Shown: positions 1 through 5,785 of the stretch, piece after piece
How positions within the stretch are numbered: position 1 is the first letter of the stretch
Layout: every line of letters begins with the position of its first letter
Assembly (NCBI GenBank): GCA_030830415.1
Contig: JAURNB010000070.1
Location: 1-7,078 of the forward strand
Length of the DNA: 7,078 nt
Direction: 5' to 3'
From: Acidimicrobiales bacterium
Lineage (GTDB): Bacteria > Actinomycetota > Acidimicrobiia > Acidimicrobiales > Ilumatobacteraceae
Notes under the pieces: generated by a model
The model's input: the letters and a program-made list of their open reading frames with translations, nothing else
Databases searched by the model: none
Told to the model about the DNA's origin: nothing
Made by a program: the position numbers and the translations under genes

Positions 1-9
1 AGTGGGCGA

Positions 10-735
10 TTAGTCATCGTCGTTTTCCCTTTCTTCATGGTTGCGATCCTCAAGGTGACGTGGAGGACCTGGTCGTTCGTCGTGTTCTTCTTCGTCATCG
101 TCATCGTCCTCGTCGTCGTGTGGTGGGCGAGGAGGAAGGTTGCCACTGACGGGGTTGTTCACCGCTGCCACAATTTGGCCATTGATGAGTCGAGCTGAGA
201 ATTCAATGGTGCGTGCCGGCGAAGCGAGTGTGATGCGCACATCGTCTCCATCGCGGGTGTAGGTATTGGCCACCTTGTAAGGGGAACCAGGAGTCAAAAC
301 CACACTCTTGACGGTGAGCGTGCGCCCATTGAGGCTCAACGTGATGACCGCGATGTCTTCCACTTGGAAAGCCTTTTCTCCAGTTGCCGGGGGGCGGGCA
401 ACCGTAGAAGAAGGAATGACGGGTGTCGCAATTGATGTGGTGGGCGCAACAGGAGTAGTTGGGTCGTCGGCAATGGTGGTTGTTGTTGGGTCGGTAACGA
501 CGTCGACAATGCCATTGGCCTCTACTGCGGGAGCGGTAGTTGCATCGGCAGCACCAAGAGCGGTGATGCCACCATTTGCCGTGTTCAGCGCATCAGCAGA
601 AACTGTTGCAGCAAGCGCGGGGGTTCCGCGAACAGTGGATGAATCTTGTAGCACTGAAGAGTTCAGTGCGAGGGCGGAGCCGCCGGCAAGAAGTACACCT
701 GCGATGGAAAGTGATGTGGCAAGTCCTGATTTCAT
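10..735 (-). CDS. Secreted protein with Thr/Pro linker, beta-rich domain and Asp/Glu/His-rich C-terminal tail (unknown function)
   Basis: The 241-residue product starts with a clear Sec signal peptide: a Lys, a hydrophobic stretch at about 5-19, and an Ala-Leu-Ala cleavage site at 21-23. Residues about 75-120 are rich in Thr, Pro, Ala and Val, with a DPTTTT segment, like an extracellular linker. Residues about 123-197 have alternating hydrophobics typical of a small beta domain. Residues 206-241 are extremely acidic: 21 of 36 are Asp or Glu, with four His, which suggests cation binding. I do not recognise the family. The ATG at 735 is chosen because it directly precedes the signal peptide and has a TATGGT hexamer 7 bases upstream. 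An in-frame ATG at 747 would add four residues. It is divergent from the response regulator gene across 122 bp, and a tandem repeat in that gap suggests control by that regulator (inference). The tail is built from near-repetitive GAC/GAT/GAA codons. Confidence 0.8.
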   Translation of the reverse strand: MKSGLATSLSIAGVLLAGGSALALNSSVLQDSSTVRGTPALAATVSADALNTANGGITALGAADATTAPAVEANGIVDVVTDPTTTTIADDPTTPVAPTTSIATPVIPSSTVARPPATGEKAFQVEDIAVITLSLNGRTLTVKSVVLTPGSPYKVANTYTRDGDDVRITLASPARTIEFSARLINGQIVAAVNNPVSGNLPPRPPHDDEDDDDDEEEHDERPGPPRHLEDRNHEERENDDD

Positions 736-742
736 GTAACTC

Positions 743-748
743 ACCATA
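743..748 (-). promoter_or_regulatory. Candidate -10 element (TATGGT) of the secreted-protein gene
   Basis: On the minus strand TATGGT lies 7 bases before the ATG at 735 and fits the TAnnnT pattern of actinobacterial leaderless promoters. No convincing -35 hexamer is present 16-18 bases upstream, which would suit an activator-dependent promoter. The same hexamer precedes the lipoprotein gene at 5786. Confidence 0.4.
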
Positions 749-780
749 CGGAAGTGATTTCTCATGGACGGCGAGGGGAT

Positions 781-799
781 ATCCAAGAAACATCCAAGA
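781..799. promoter_or_regulatory. Tandem direct repeat, probable response-regulator operator
   Basis: ATCCAAGA occurs at 781-788 and again at 792-799, so the period is 11 bases, one helical turn. Read on the other strand it is CTTGGAT, four bases, CTTGGAT. OmpR/PhoB-family regulators bind as head-to-tail dimers to such repeats, and the adjacent gene encodes one. If both genes are leaderless, the site is centred near -55 for the secreted-protein gene and near -68 for the regulator, so it could serve both. Binding is inferred, not shown. Confidence 0.5.
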
Positions 800-821
800 T
801 TTTGTCCTTGTGTGAGAAAAA

Positions 822-840
822 CCGAGGATTCGTCCTCAGG
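822..840. repeat. Inverted repeat with TTCG loop upstream of the response regulator
   Basis: GAGGA at 824-828 pairs with TCCTC at 833-837 around a TTCG loop. CC (822-823) can pair with GG (839-840) if A838 bulges. If transcription starts upstream this would be a stable UUCG tetraloop hairpin in the leader, ending 17 bases before the GTG. If the regulator mRNA is leaderless it is instead promoter DNA between about -36 and -18. It lacks a U-tract, so it is not a terminator. Confidence 0.35.
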
Positions 841-845
841 TAGGC

Positions 846-851
846 GACAAT
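846..851 (+). promoter_or_regulatory. Candidate -10 element (GACAAT) of the two-component operon
   Basis: GACAAT matches four of six TATAAT positions, including the three 3' bases, and lies exactly 6 bases before the GTG at 858. The only purine-rich element (GGTAGG, 839-844) is 13 bases from the start, too far for a normal Shine-Dalgarno sequence. This favours a leaderless transcript. No -35 match was found. Confidence 0.35.
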
Positions 852-857
852 GGCTTC

Positions 858-1523
858 GTGAAAGTCCTTCTTGTTGAAGATGATCCCTCCATTGCATCGG
901 TTGTGAGCCGTGGTCTTGGCGATGCTGGTTTTGGAGTAGAGCATGTCGGCAACGGCAAAGATGCAATTGCTGCGCAAGGTTATGACTTCGTATTGCTCGA
1001 TCTCGGCCTGCCCGATATGGATGGCTTTGACGTGTGTAAAGCCATTCGCGTGAAGTCGCAAGTACCCATCATCATTCTCACCGCACGTAGTGATGAATTC
1101 GATCGAGTAGTTGGTTTAGAACTTGGGGCTGACGACTATGTGGTGAAGCCATTTGGTATGCGTGAACTCGTGGCGCGTATTCGCGCGGTCTTGCGTCGCG
1201 GCGGTATTGAACATGGAAATCACGACACAGCTATTTCAGTTGGTGCCCTCAGTATTGATGAAAAGACACGACGCGCTGTCATTGACGGCAATGAACTAGC
1301 TCTCACTCCGAAGGAATTTGATCTGCTCGCATATTTGGCGGCCAGCCCCGATGTGGTTCATCGCCGGAACGATATTTTGGAGCACGTGTGGGATACCGAA
1401 TGGTATGGTCCCACAAAAACACTCGACGCACACGTTGCTGCTTTGCGAAAAAAACTCGGCAATCAGGAGTGGATTGAAGCGGTGCGAGGCGTGGGCTTTC
1501 GGCTGAAAGACCCAGCTCAATGA
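858..1523 (+). CDS. OmpR/PhoB-family response regulator
   Basis: This 221-residue cytoplasmic transcription factor has the full two-domain layout. The receiver domain (about 1-112) has acidic residues D8 and D9, phospho-acceptor D48 in LLDLGLPDMDG, switch T75 and conserved K97 in KPF. The winged-helix DNA-binding domain (about 126-219) has the LTPKEFDLL helix near 149-157 and a recognition helix TKTLDAHVAALRKKLG at 186-201. All catalytic residues are present and the length is normal. The start is GTG, with a -10-like hexamer 6 bases upstream and no close Shine-Dalgarno. The stop codon overlaps the kinase start as ATGA, so the two are translationally coupled. It is expected to be phosphorylated by that kinase and to act on the divergent secreted-protein gene and its own promoter (inference). 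No regulon can be assigned, so no gene symbol is given. Confidence 0.96.
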   Translation: MKVLLVEDDPSIASVVSRGLGDAGFGVEHVGNGKDAIAAQGYDFVLLDLGLPDMDGFDVCKAIRVKSQVPIIILTARSDEFDRVVGLELGADDYVVKPFGMRELVARIRAVLRRGGIEHGNHDTAISVGALSIDEKTRRAVIDGNELALTPKEFDLLAYLAASPDVVHRRNDILEHVWDTEWYGPTKTLDAHVAALRKKLGNQEWIEAVRGVGFRLKDPAQ

Positions 1524-2941
1524 GGCGCCGTTTAGTTCTTGCCGTTGTCGGACTCGTTGCCATCATTCTTGTTGTTCACGACATTCCTCTGCGGAGTCAC
1601 TTAAAGCGAGTAGAGCAAGATCGTGTCATTACCGCACTTGAACGCGATGCGTTTACCTTGGCGGCCAAGTCGCAACAGTTGCTGGCTGGTAAGTCACCAA
1701 GTACCGATGCCACAGACTCCGGCGTGAGTTTGTCAACACTGGTCAGTGACTACAGAACAAATAGCACTGCTGAAGTTCTCATTGTGAATGGGGAAGGTGC
1801 AGTTCAAATTGCATCTGATCAAACCGTTCTTGTTGGTATGTCATTTCTCAACAGGCCAGAAATCGCTTCTGCGTTATTGGGTAACTCCACAGTTGGTGTT
1901 CGGCGATCAGAAACATTAAATGCCGAATTGGTGTATGCGGCAGTACCTGTGCTGACATCTGACTCCGTAATTGGGGCGGTACGACTCACGTATCCAAAAT
2001 CTGTTGTAGATGCGCGAGTGGCTTCGCGACTCCGGGGCATCTTGCTTGTGGCGTTCATCTCGCTGCTCATGGCGTTTGTAGCCGCGCTCATTATTGCTTC
2101 AAGTGCGGTGCGCCCATTGCGGCGACTCAAAGAACGGACCGAAGAAATTGCCGATGGCAATTTGTCGGCACGGGCAGAGGTGGAAGGCCCTCCTGAAATC
2201 AAAGAACTCGCAGCGTCGTTTAACGAAATGGCCACTCGTGTGGAAAAGATGCTCGCCGAGCAGCGCGGATTCGCGGCCGATGCTTCACATCAACTGCGCA
2301 CGCCTTTAACGGCATTGAGGCTCCGCATTGAGCAGGCACAAACGAGTTCTGCCAAGCCCGAAATGCGCGTAGAGGAACTGAGCGAAGATCTTGAGGCGGC
2401 ATCAGGAGAAATTGAGCGCCTACAGCGATTAGTGGAACAGCTTCTTGCTCTCGCAAGAACTGAGAAAAAGAATGTTCTCGTTGATGTTGATGTCGCGTCT
2501 GTTGTGCAGGGTCGTTTGGAAATGTGGAACAGCCTTGCAGAAGAACGACATGTGGCATTGAAGTTTGCAGCTCCAGGGAAAGTGCTGGTGAAAGCCGTTG
2601 GAGGAACTGTTGAGCAAATTCTCGATAATTACATTGATAACGCGCTCGACTATGCACCAGAAAATTCTTCTATCTCGCTACAGGTTGAGGTGTCTGAGCG
2701 TGATGTGAAACTTTCGGTAGCCGATGAAGGCCCAGGTATGCCTACCGAGGCTCGCCAGCGCGCGTTCGACCGTTTCTGGCGTGGATCAGAAAGTCAGAAC
2801 CGCCCGGGCGGTAGTGGGCTTGGGTTGTCTATTGTTGCCCAGCTTGCTGCGGCAAGTGGCGGAACAGTTGAACTCTCGCAAAACTTGCCAACAGGGCTGG
2901 TTGCTTCGGTGTCGTTGCGTAAGTCTGCGCTCAGCAAATAG
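1520..2941 (+). CDS. Membrane sensor histidine kinase with HAMP domain
   Basis: The 473-residue inner-membrane kinase partners the preceding regulator. Two membrane segments (about 4-22 and 173-197) flank an extracytoplasmic region of about 150 residues. Its end (a Val-Leu-Ile-Val-Asn strand, then AAVPVL and GAVRLTYP) looks like a PAS/sCache-type fold. A HAMP linker spans about 198-245. The HisKA dimerisation domain carries phospho-accepting H257 in SHQLRTPL. The ATPase domain has an N box with E365, D369 and N374, a G1 box DEGPG at 402-406, an F box around FDRFW, and a G2 box GGSGLGL at 430-436, so it appears fully active. The start ATG overlaps the regulator stop by four bases, implying translational coupling. 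The ligand is unknown; the neighbouring acidic secreted protein may be linked to the signal (inference). The gene ends immediately against the convergent metallopeptidase gene. Confidence 0.95.
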   Translation: MRRRLVLAVVGLVAIILVVHDIPLRSHLKRVEQDRVITALERDAFTLAAKSQQLLAGKSPSTDATDSGVSLSTLVSDYRTNSTAEVLIVNGEGAVQIASDQTVLVGMSFLNRPEIASALLGNSTVGVRRSETLNAELVYAAVPVLTSDSVIGAVRLTYPKSVVDARVASRLRGILLVAFISLLMAFVAALIIASSAVRPLRRLKERTEEIADGNLSARAEVEGPPEIKELAASFNEMATRVEKMLAEQRGFAADASHQLRTPLTALRLRIEQAQTSSAKPEMRVEELSEDLEAASGEIERLQRLVEQLLALARTEKKNVLVDVDVASVVQGRLEMWNSLAEERHVALKFAAPGKVLVKAVGGTVEQILDNYIDNALDYAPENSSISLQVEVSERDVKLSVADEGPGMPTEARQRAFDRFWRGSESQNRPGGSGLGLSIVAQLAAASGGTVELSQNLPTGLVASVSLRKSALSK

Positions 2942-4366
2942 TTATTTCAGTGAGCACTCATCGAGAAGTTCGCCGTATCGCGTGACCACTTCTTCGTTGG
3001 TAGATATTTCCTCAACAGTGAATTCGGTATAGCGCACTGTCGATACGCATTCGGCATCGGTATTTTCTTCCGAGCGCATGATGAATGCCATATCGCTCGA
3101 ACGCCAGAAGATTTGCGAAGTGTCGTCTGTGGTGGGAAGCGAGTGTTTCACCTTTGTTCCTGGGTCACATGCAGAAATAGCAACGTGGTCGTCTTTTACT
3201 TTTACCTGCGCATCAATGAGGATCGGATTTTTTGCCCACGTTGTAAAAGCCTCAGAGATCTTTTGTGTTCCAGTATTTGTTGAGCCAACAACACTCATCG
3301 ACACGCAGAATTTGCCATTTCCGTTCTTGTCTATTGCCCGGTACGCGGTGTATTGGCCATTGCCCCACATGTCACTCACTTGAAGAGCCTTGGGTGCTCC
3401 AAGTGCTTTCACCAAAATGAAATAGATGTCGAGTTGGTTGAGTTGGTCGCCGAGTGCGTATTCATTCTTGCGCGGCACGGCAGGCGGCTCTATCTCGGAA
3501 GGAGTTTCTCCGGCGAAGTATTTCGAGGGCAAAATAATTTGCGCAAGCGAGTGTGGCGGTTTCTTGAGAAATACATCGTTTATCGCTTGCGGTCCTTTTT
3601 GCTTCAATGCGGCAATAAACGTGGGACCAAAAACATATGGTGCCGATTGTTGGGCACTCAAAACCTCAGGGATCGACTTCACCTTCTGGTCGGTTGACGT
3701 GGTGGTGACTTCTTGATATTGCTCAAGTTCCTTGTCGTCGAAATTTTCTTCAACATATTGGCTCTCAGCTGCATTGGCGTGACCCTCAAGAATGGCTGTC
3801 ATGGCAACCGACTCTTCGGAAGTGGTGTGGCGACGATTAATGCGTGCAAGCCCAAATTCTTGATCTTGTAAGGCGTGTGCTAATTCGTGAACCACAACGG
3901 CGCGTAGCGAAGCAGAGAGTGCCCCACCTTTCAGCGCCGTGGCGTCACTGCGAATGACCATTTCGCGATCAGTAGGCGAATAGTAAGCAAGTGTGTTGCC
4001 AGAGCTGAGGTCATTGAGCCCGCTAAAGGAATCAAATGAGCCGTCTGCTAATCCAAGTGTGCGCAGGAGAGCATTGAGGTCGGCGTAGTACTGCTTGTCA
4101 TCGGTAGACAGGTCTGCTTCATCGTTCACCACAAGTTTGTTGAACTCTTTATCGTTCAAAAATCGAGCACGAACGGGGTGTTCAAAGGTGTAACCCGTTT
4201 GCTTCTCGACAAAAGCTGCAAGTGGCGCTAGCCGGGTGTCCCACTTGTCTGGCCAGTTGTAAGCGAAAGGTTTCCATTCGCCAAGACCCCACGACGCACC
4301 GGCAAGCAATAGCACTGCGGTAATGAGAAGTGCACTTTTCCGTGCGCGTTGTTGACGAGCCATCAT
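2942..4366 (-). CDS. Membrane-anchored zinc metallopeptidase (HExxH, gluzincin-like)
   Basis: The 474-residue protein begins with a basic N-terminus and one hydrophobic segment (about 11-29), an uncleaved anchor or signal peptide, so most of it lies outside the membrane. The zinc motif is HELAHALQDQ, with H160, catalytic E161 and H164. About 30 residues on, ILEGHA supplies E194 as the probable third ligand, as in gluzincin-type peptidases with the HEL(T/A)HALQDQ signature. Residues 30-130 contain no recognised domain. The C-terminal third is predicted extracytoplasmic with conserved-looking Cys residues. The substrate is unknown. Two adjacent ATGs begin the gene; AGGA at 4368-4371 is 1 base from the first and 4 from the second, so M2 is possible. 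It follows the 189-residue gene by 12 bases, implying one transcript. Its 3' end abuts the kinase gene with no room for a terminator. Confidence 0.85.
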   Translation of the reverse strand: MMARQQRARKSALLITAVLLLAGASWGLGEWKPFAYNWPDKWDTRLAPLAAFVEKQTGYTFEHPVRARFLNDKEFNKLVVNDEADLSTDDKQYYADLNALLRTLGLADGSFDSFSGLNDLSSGNTLAYYSPTDREMVIRSDATALKGGALSASLRAVVVHELAHALQDQEFGLARINRRHTTSEESVAMTAILEGHANAAESQYVEENFDDKELEQYQEVTTTSTDQKVKSIPEVLSAQQSAPYVFGPTFIAALKQKGPQAINDVFLKKPPHSLAQIILPSKYFAGETPSEIEPPAVPRKNEYALGDQLNQLDIYFILVKALGAPKALQVSDMWGNGQYTAYRAIDKNGNGKFCVSMSVVGSTNTGTQKISEAFTTWAKNPILIDAQVKVKDDHVAISACDPGTKVKHSLPTTDDTSQIFWRSSDMAFIMRSEENTDAECVSTVRYTEFTVEEISTNEEVVTRYGELLDECSLK

Positions 4367-4378
4367 GTCCTACTTGAA

Positions 4379-4948
4379 CTAATCGATGTCGATCCATAGA
4401 GGAGCGCGCGCCAAGAGGTCGAGGCTCACTTCGCGGCACTTGTCGAGAATTGTGCAGAATCCTTCGTCGCGCACGGCATAAACATCGGCAAGAGGCACGG
4501 GCACGCGTGCCACCAAACTCAGCGAGCGTTCAGGAGCATCGGTTACAGAAGCAAAAGAGTCAATTGCCGATACTTCAATAGGTAAGTCAATGCCACCAAC
4601 GCCAGCTAGTTCTGTAGCGAGTACCAAAAGGTCGGGTGGGCGAGTGAGAGGGGGAAGTGTCCACGTGAAGACCAACTGGAATTGAAAATCTCCTGGCGGT
4701 TCATCGTCGGGGTCGTCAAGTTTCACCACCACATCTTCAAAGCCAAGCAAAACGCGCGGGTCAACTTCAAGTGACATGTGTAGGTCGATGGGCCCACTGC
4801 ATGCTTCTTCCGGGTGAAGGTCTACTTCCCACATTTGGCGCAATGAATAGGTCTCGACGAAATGACGTTCATCGTGCACATGGAAACCATGGTCGACGGC
4901 ATGGCTTTTCAGGTCAGAAACAAAGCCTGCAACGTCAATAACTGCCAC
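4379..4948 (-). CDS. Conserved-looking hypothetical protein upstream of the metallopeptidase
   Basis: I do not recognise this 189-residue protein. It has no signal peptide or membrane helix and is acidic, with a DDPDDEPP segment near 78-85 that looks like a loop. Alternating hydrophobic strands (LVFTWTLPPL, SLSLVARVPVPL) suggest a beta-rich, probably cytoplasmic fold, and the C-terminus ends in WIDID. Codon use matches its neighbours and the frame is open throughout, so it is likely real. The start is GTG (CAC on the plus strand at 4946-4948), placed exactly 6 bases downstream of a TAGTGT hexamer, which supports a leaderless start; there is no suitably spaced Shine-Dalgarno. It is the first gene of a probable two-gene unit with the metallopeptidase and is divergent from the phosphatase across only 22 bases. 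Confidence 0.75.
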   Translation of the reverse strand: MAVIDVAGFVSDLKSHAVDHGFHVHDERHFVETYSLRQMWEVDLHPEEACSGPIDLHMSLEVDPRVLLGFEDVVVKLDDPDDEPPGDFQFQLVFTWTLPPLTRPPDLLVLATELAGVGGIDLPIEVSAIDSFASVTDAPERSLSLVARVPVPLADVYAVRDEGFCTILDKCREVSLDLLARAPLWIDID

Positions 4949-4954
4949 GCCGTG

Positions 4955-4960
4955 ACACTA
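4955..4960 (-). promoter_or_regulatory. Candidate -10 element (TAGTGT) of the 189-residue gene / metallopeptidase unit
   Basis: On the minus strand TAGTGT fits TAnnnT and is followed by exactly 6 bases and then the GTG at 4948. The first two bases (TA, plus 4959-4960) are also the first two bases of the opposite-strand -10 candidate. No recognisable -35 element was found. Confidence 0.5.
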
Positions 4961-4964
4961 CCGT
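4959..4964 (+). promoter_or_regulatory. Candidate -10 element (TACCGT) of the phosphatase gene
   Basis: TACCGT fits TAnnnT and is followed by exactly 6 bases and then the GTG at 4971. With only 22 bases between the two divergent starts, neither gene has room for its own promoter plus a leader unless the promoters overlap or lie inside the opposite gene. Confidence 0.5.
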
Positions 4965-4970
4965 TACCTT

Positions 4971-5771
4971 GTGGCCGAACTCACTTCCGTACTCACGTCT
5001 TCATCTTCCGACGAGGAAATTCTTTTTGCATTACGTCAGGGCGCAGGAATAGCCCAGGCCATGGCAAGCACCATCACCGATTGGTCATTTTCCGGAGCCG
5101 TCAGTGGTCAATATCGAGCCGACTTGTCGGTGAACGATGCCGTCCTCGGGGCAATTGGTGGCTTTGGTTGCGGTGTGCTTTCAGAAGAGAGCGGGGCAAC
5201 AGGAATGGTTCCTGCGAGCCCAAGTGATCTTGGCACCCAGTTGGTGATAGTGGTTGACCCCATAGATGGCAGCACCAATGCGAGTCGTGGAATTCCCTGG
5301 TATGCAACAGCGTTGTGCGCCGTCGACCAATTCGGCCCGCGTGTGGCGGTGGTTGCTCAGTTATGTGCACCGCATGTGGAGTACATCGCCATTCGTGGCA
5401 AGGGTGCTTGGCGTAATGGGGTGCCCCTCAGCGCAGGCATCGAGCGCCCCATGGCCGAATCGGTGATTGGCATCTCTGGCCCGCCGCCAGGCGAACGCCC
5501 ATGGTGGCAATTTCGCGCATTGGGTTCTGCAGCACTCGACCTGTGTTTGGTAGCCGAAGGGGCCCTCGATGGGTACCTCGACTGCGATACACATGGGGTC
5601 TGGGACTATTTAGCTTCCCTGCTCATTTGCCGAGAAGCAGGGGTGCTCATGGCCGATGCTTTTGGCCAAGAACTCTGCCATCTCAGCCACACCGAGCGCC
5701 GAACGCCCGTGGCAAGCCGTGGCGAGGTGAATCTCGCAACGCTATGCGACCTGCGAAACCTCTCTGCCTGA
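4971..5771 (+). CDS. Inositol-monophosphatase-family (Mg2+-dependent) phosphatase
   Basis: The 266-residue cytoplasmic enzyme belongs to the Li+-sensitive, Mg2+-dependent phosphatase family (inositol monophosphatase, FBPase-like and HisN-type members). All metal-site motifs are visible: DLSVND at 51-56, glutamate pair E72-E73 in LSEES, DPIDGSTN at 96-103 (D96 and D99 as metal ligands), the GKGAWRNG hairpin at 143-150, the substrate region GSAALDLCLVAEGALDGYLD at 185-204, and W211-D212 in GVWDYLAS. Length is typical for the family. The sequence does not settle whether the substrate is inositol phosphate, histidinol phosphate or another sugar phosphate, so no symbol is given. The start is GTG, 6 bases after TACCGT, with no Shine-Dalgarno. 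It is divergent from the 189-residue gene and is followed after 14 bases by the lipoprotein gene, which has its own -10 candidate. Confidence 0.92.
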   Translation: MAELTSVLTSSSSDEEILFALRQGAGIAQAMASTITDWSFSGAVSGQYRADLSVNDAVLGAIGGFGCGVLSEESGATGMVPASPSDLGTQLVIVVDPIDGSTNASRGIPWYATALCAVDQFGPRVAVVAQLCAPHVEYIAIRGKGAWRNGVPLSAGIERPMAESVIGISGPPPGERPWWQFRALGSAALDLCLVAEGALDGYLDCDTHGVWDYLASLLICREAGVLMADAFGQELCHLSHTERRTPVASRGEVNLATLCDLRNLSA

Positions 5772-5773
5772 TC

Positions 5774-5779
5774 TATGGT
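5774..5779 (+). promoter_or_regulatory. Candidate -10 element (TATGGT) of the lipoprotein gene
   Basis: TATGGT begins 3 bases after the phosphatase stop codon and is followed by exactly 6 bases and the ATG at 5786. Any -35 region would lie inside the phosphatase gene; only a weak CTGCGA is seen there. Its position favours the ATG at 5786 over the in-frame ATG at 5780, which would touch the hexamer. Confidence 0.45.
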
Positions 5780-5785
5780 ATGACA

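Noticed and set aside
1..9. Possible end of another gene at the left edge
   Set aside because: Nine bases are too few to support any call.
736..966. Upstream extension of the secreted-protein frame to an ATG at 966
   Set aside because: It would run antisense through the promoter region and the regulator's 5' end, and would bury the signal peptide 77 residues in. The start at 735 gives a clean signal peptide.
2799..2812. Perfect 14-base palindrome ACCGCCCGGGCGGT
   Set aside because: It lies inside the kinase G2 box, where Arg-Pro-Gly-Gly codons (CGC CCG GGC GGT) produce it naturally; nothing else suggests a site.
3377..3405. Ten-base-pair inverted repeat with an AA bulge and 7-base loop
   Set aside because: It is inside the metallopeptidase gene and reflects codons for a KALGAPKAL segment; there is no U-tract and it is far from any gene end.
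3078..3716. Plus-strand open frames opposite the metallopeptidase
   Set aside because: They have no start signals or recognisable domains, and the minus strand carries a clear HExxH peptidase; they are antisense shadows.
5780..5782. Alternative lipoprotein start at an in-frame ATG two codons upstream
   Set aside because: It directly touches the TATGGT hexamer and has no Shine-Dalgarno. The 5786 start has the same 6-base spacing as the other genes, though the alternative cannot be excluded.
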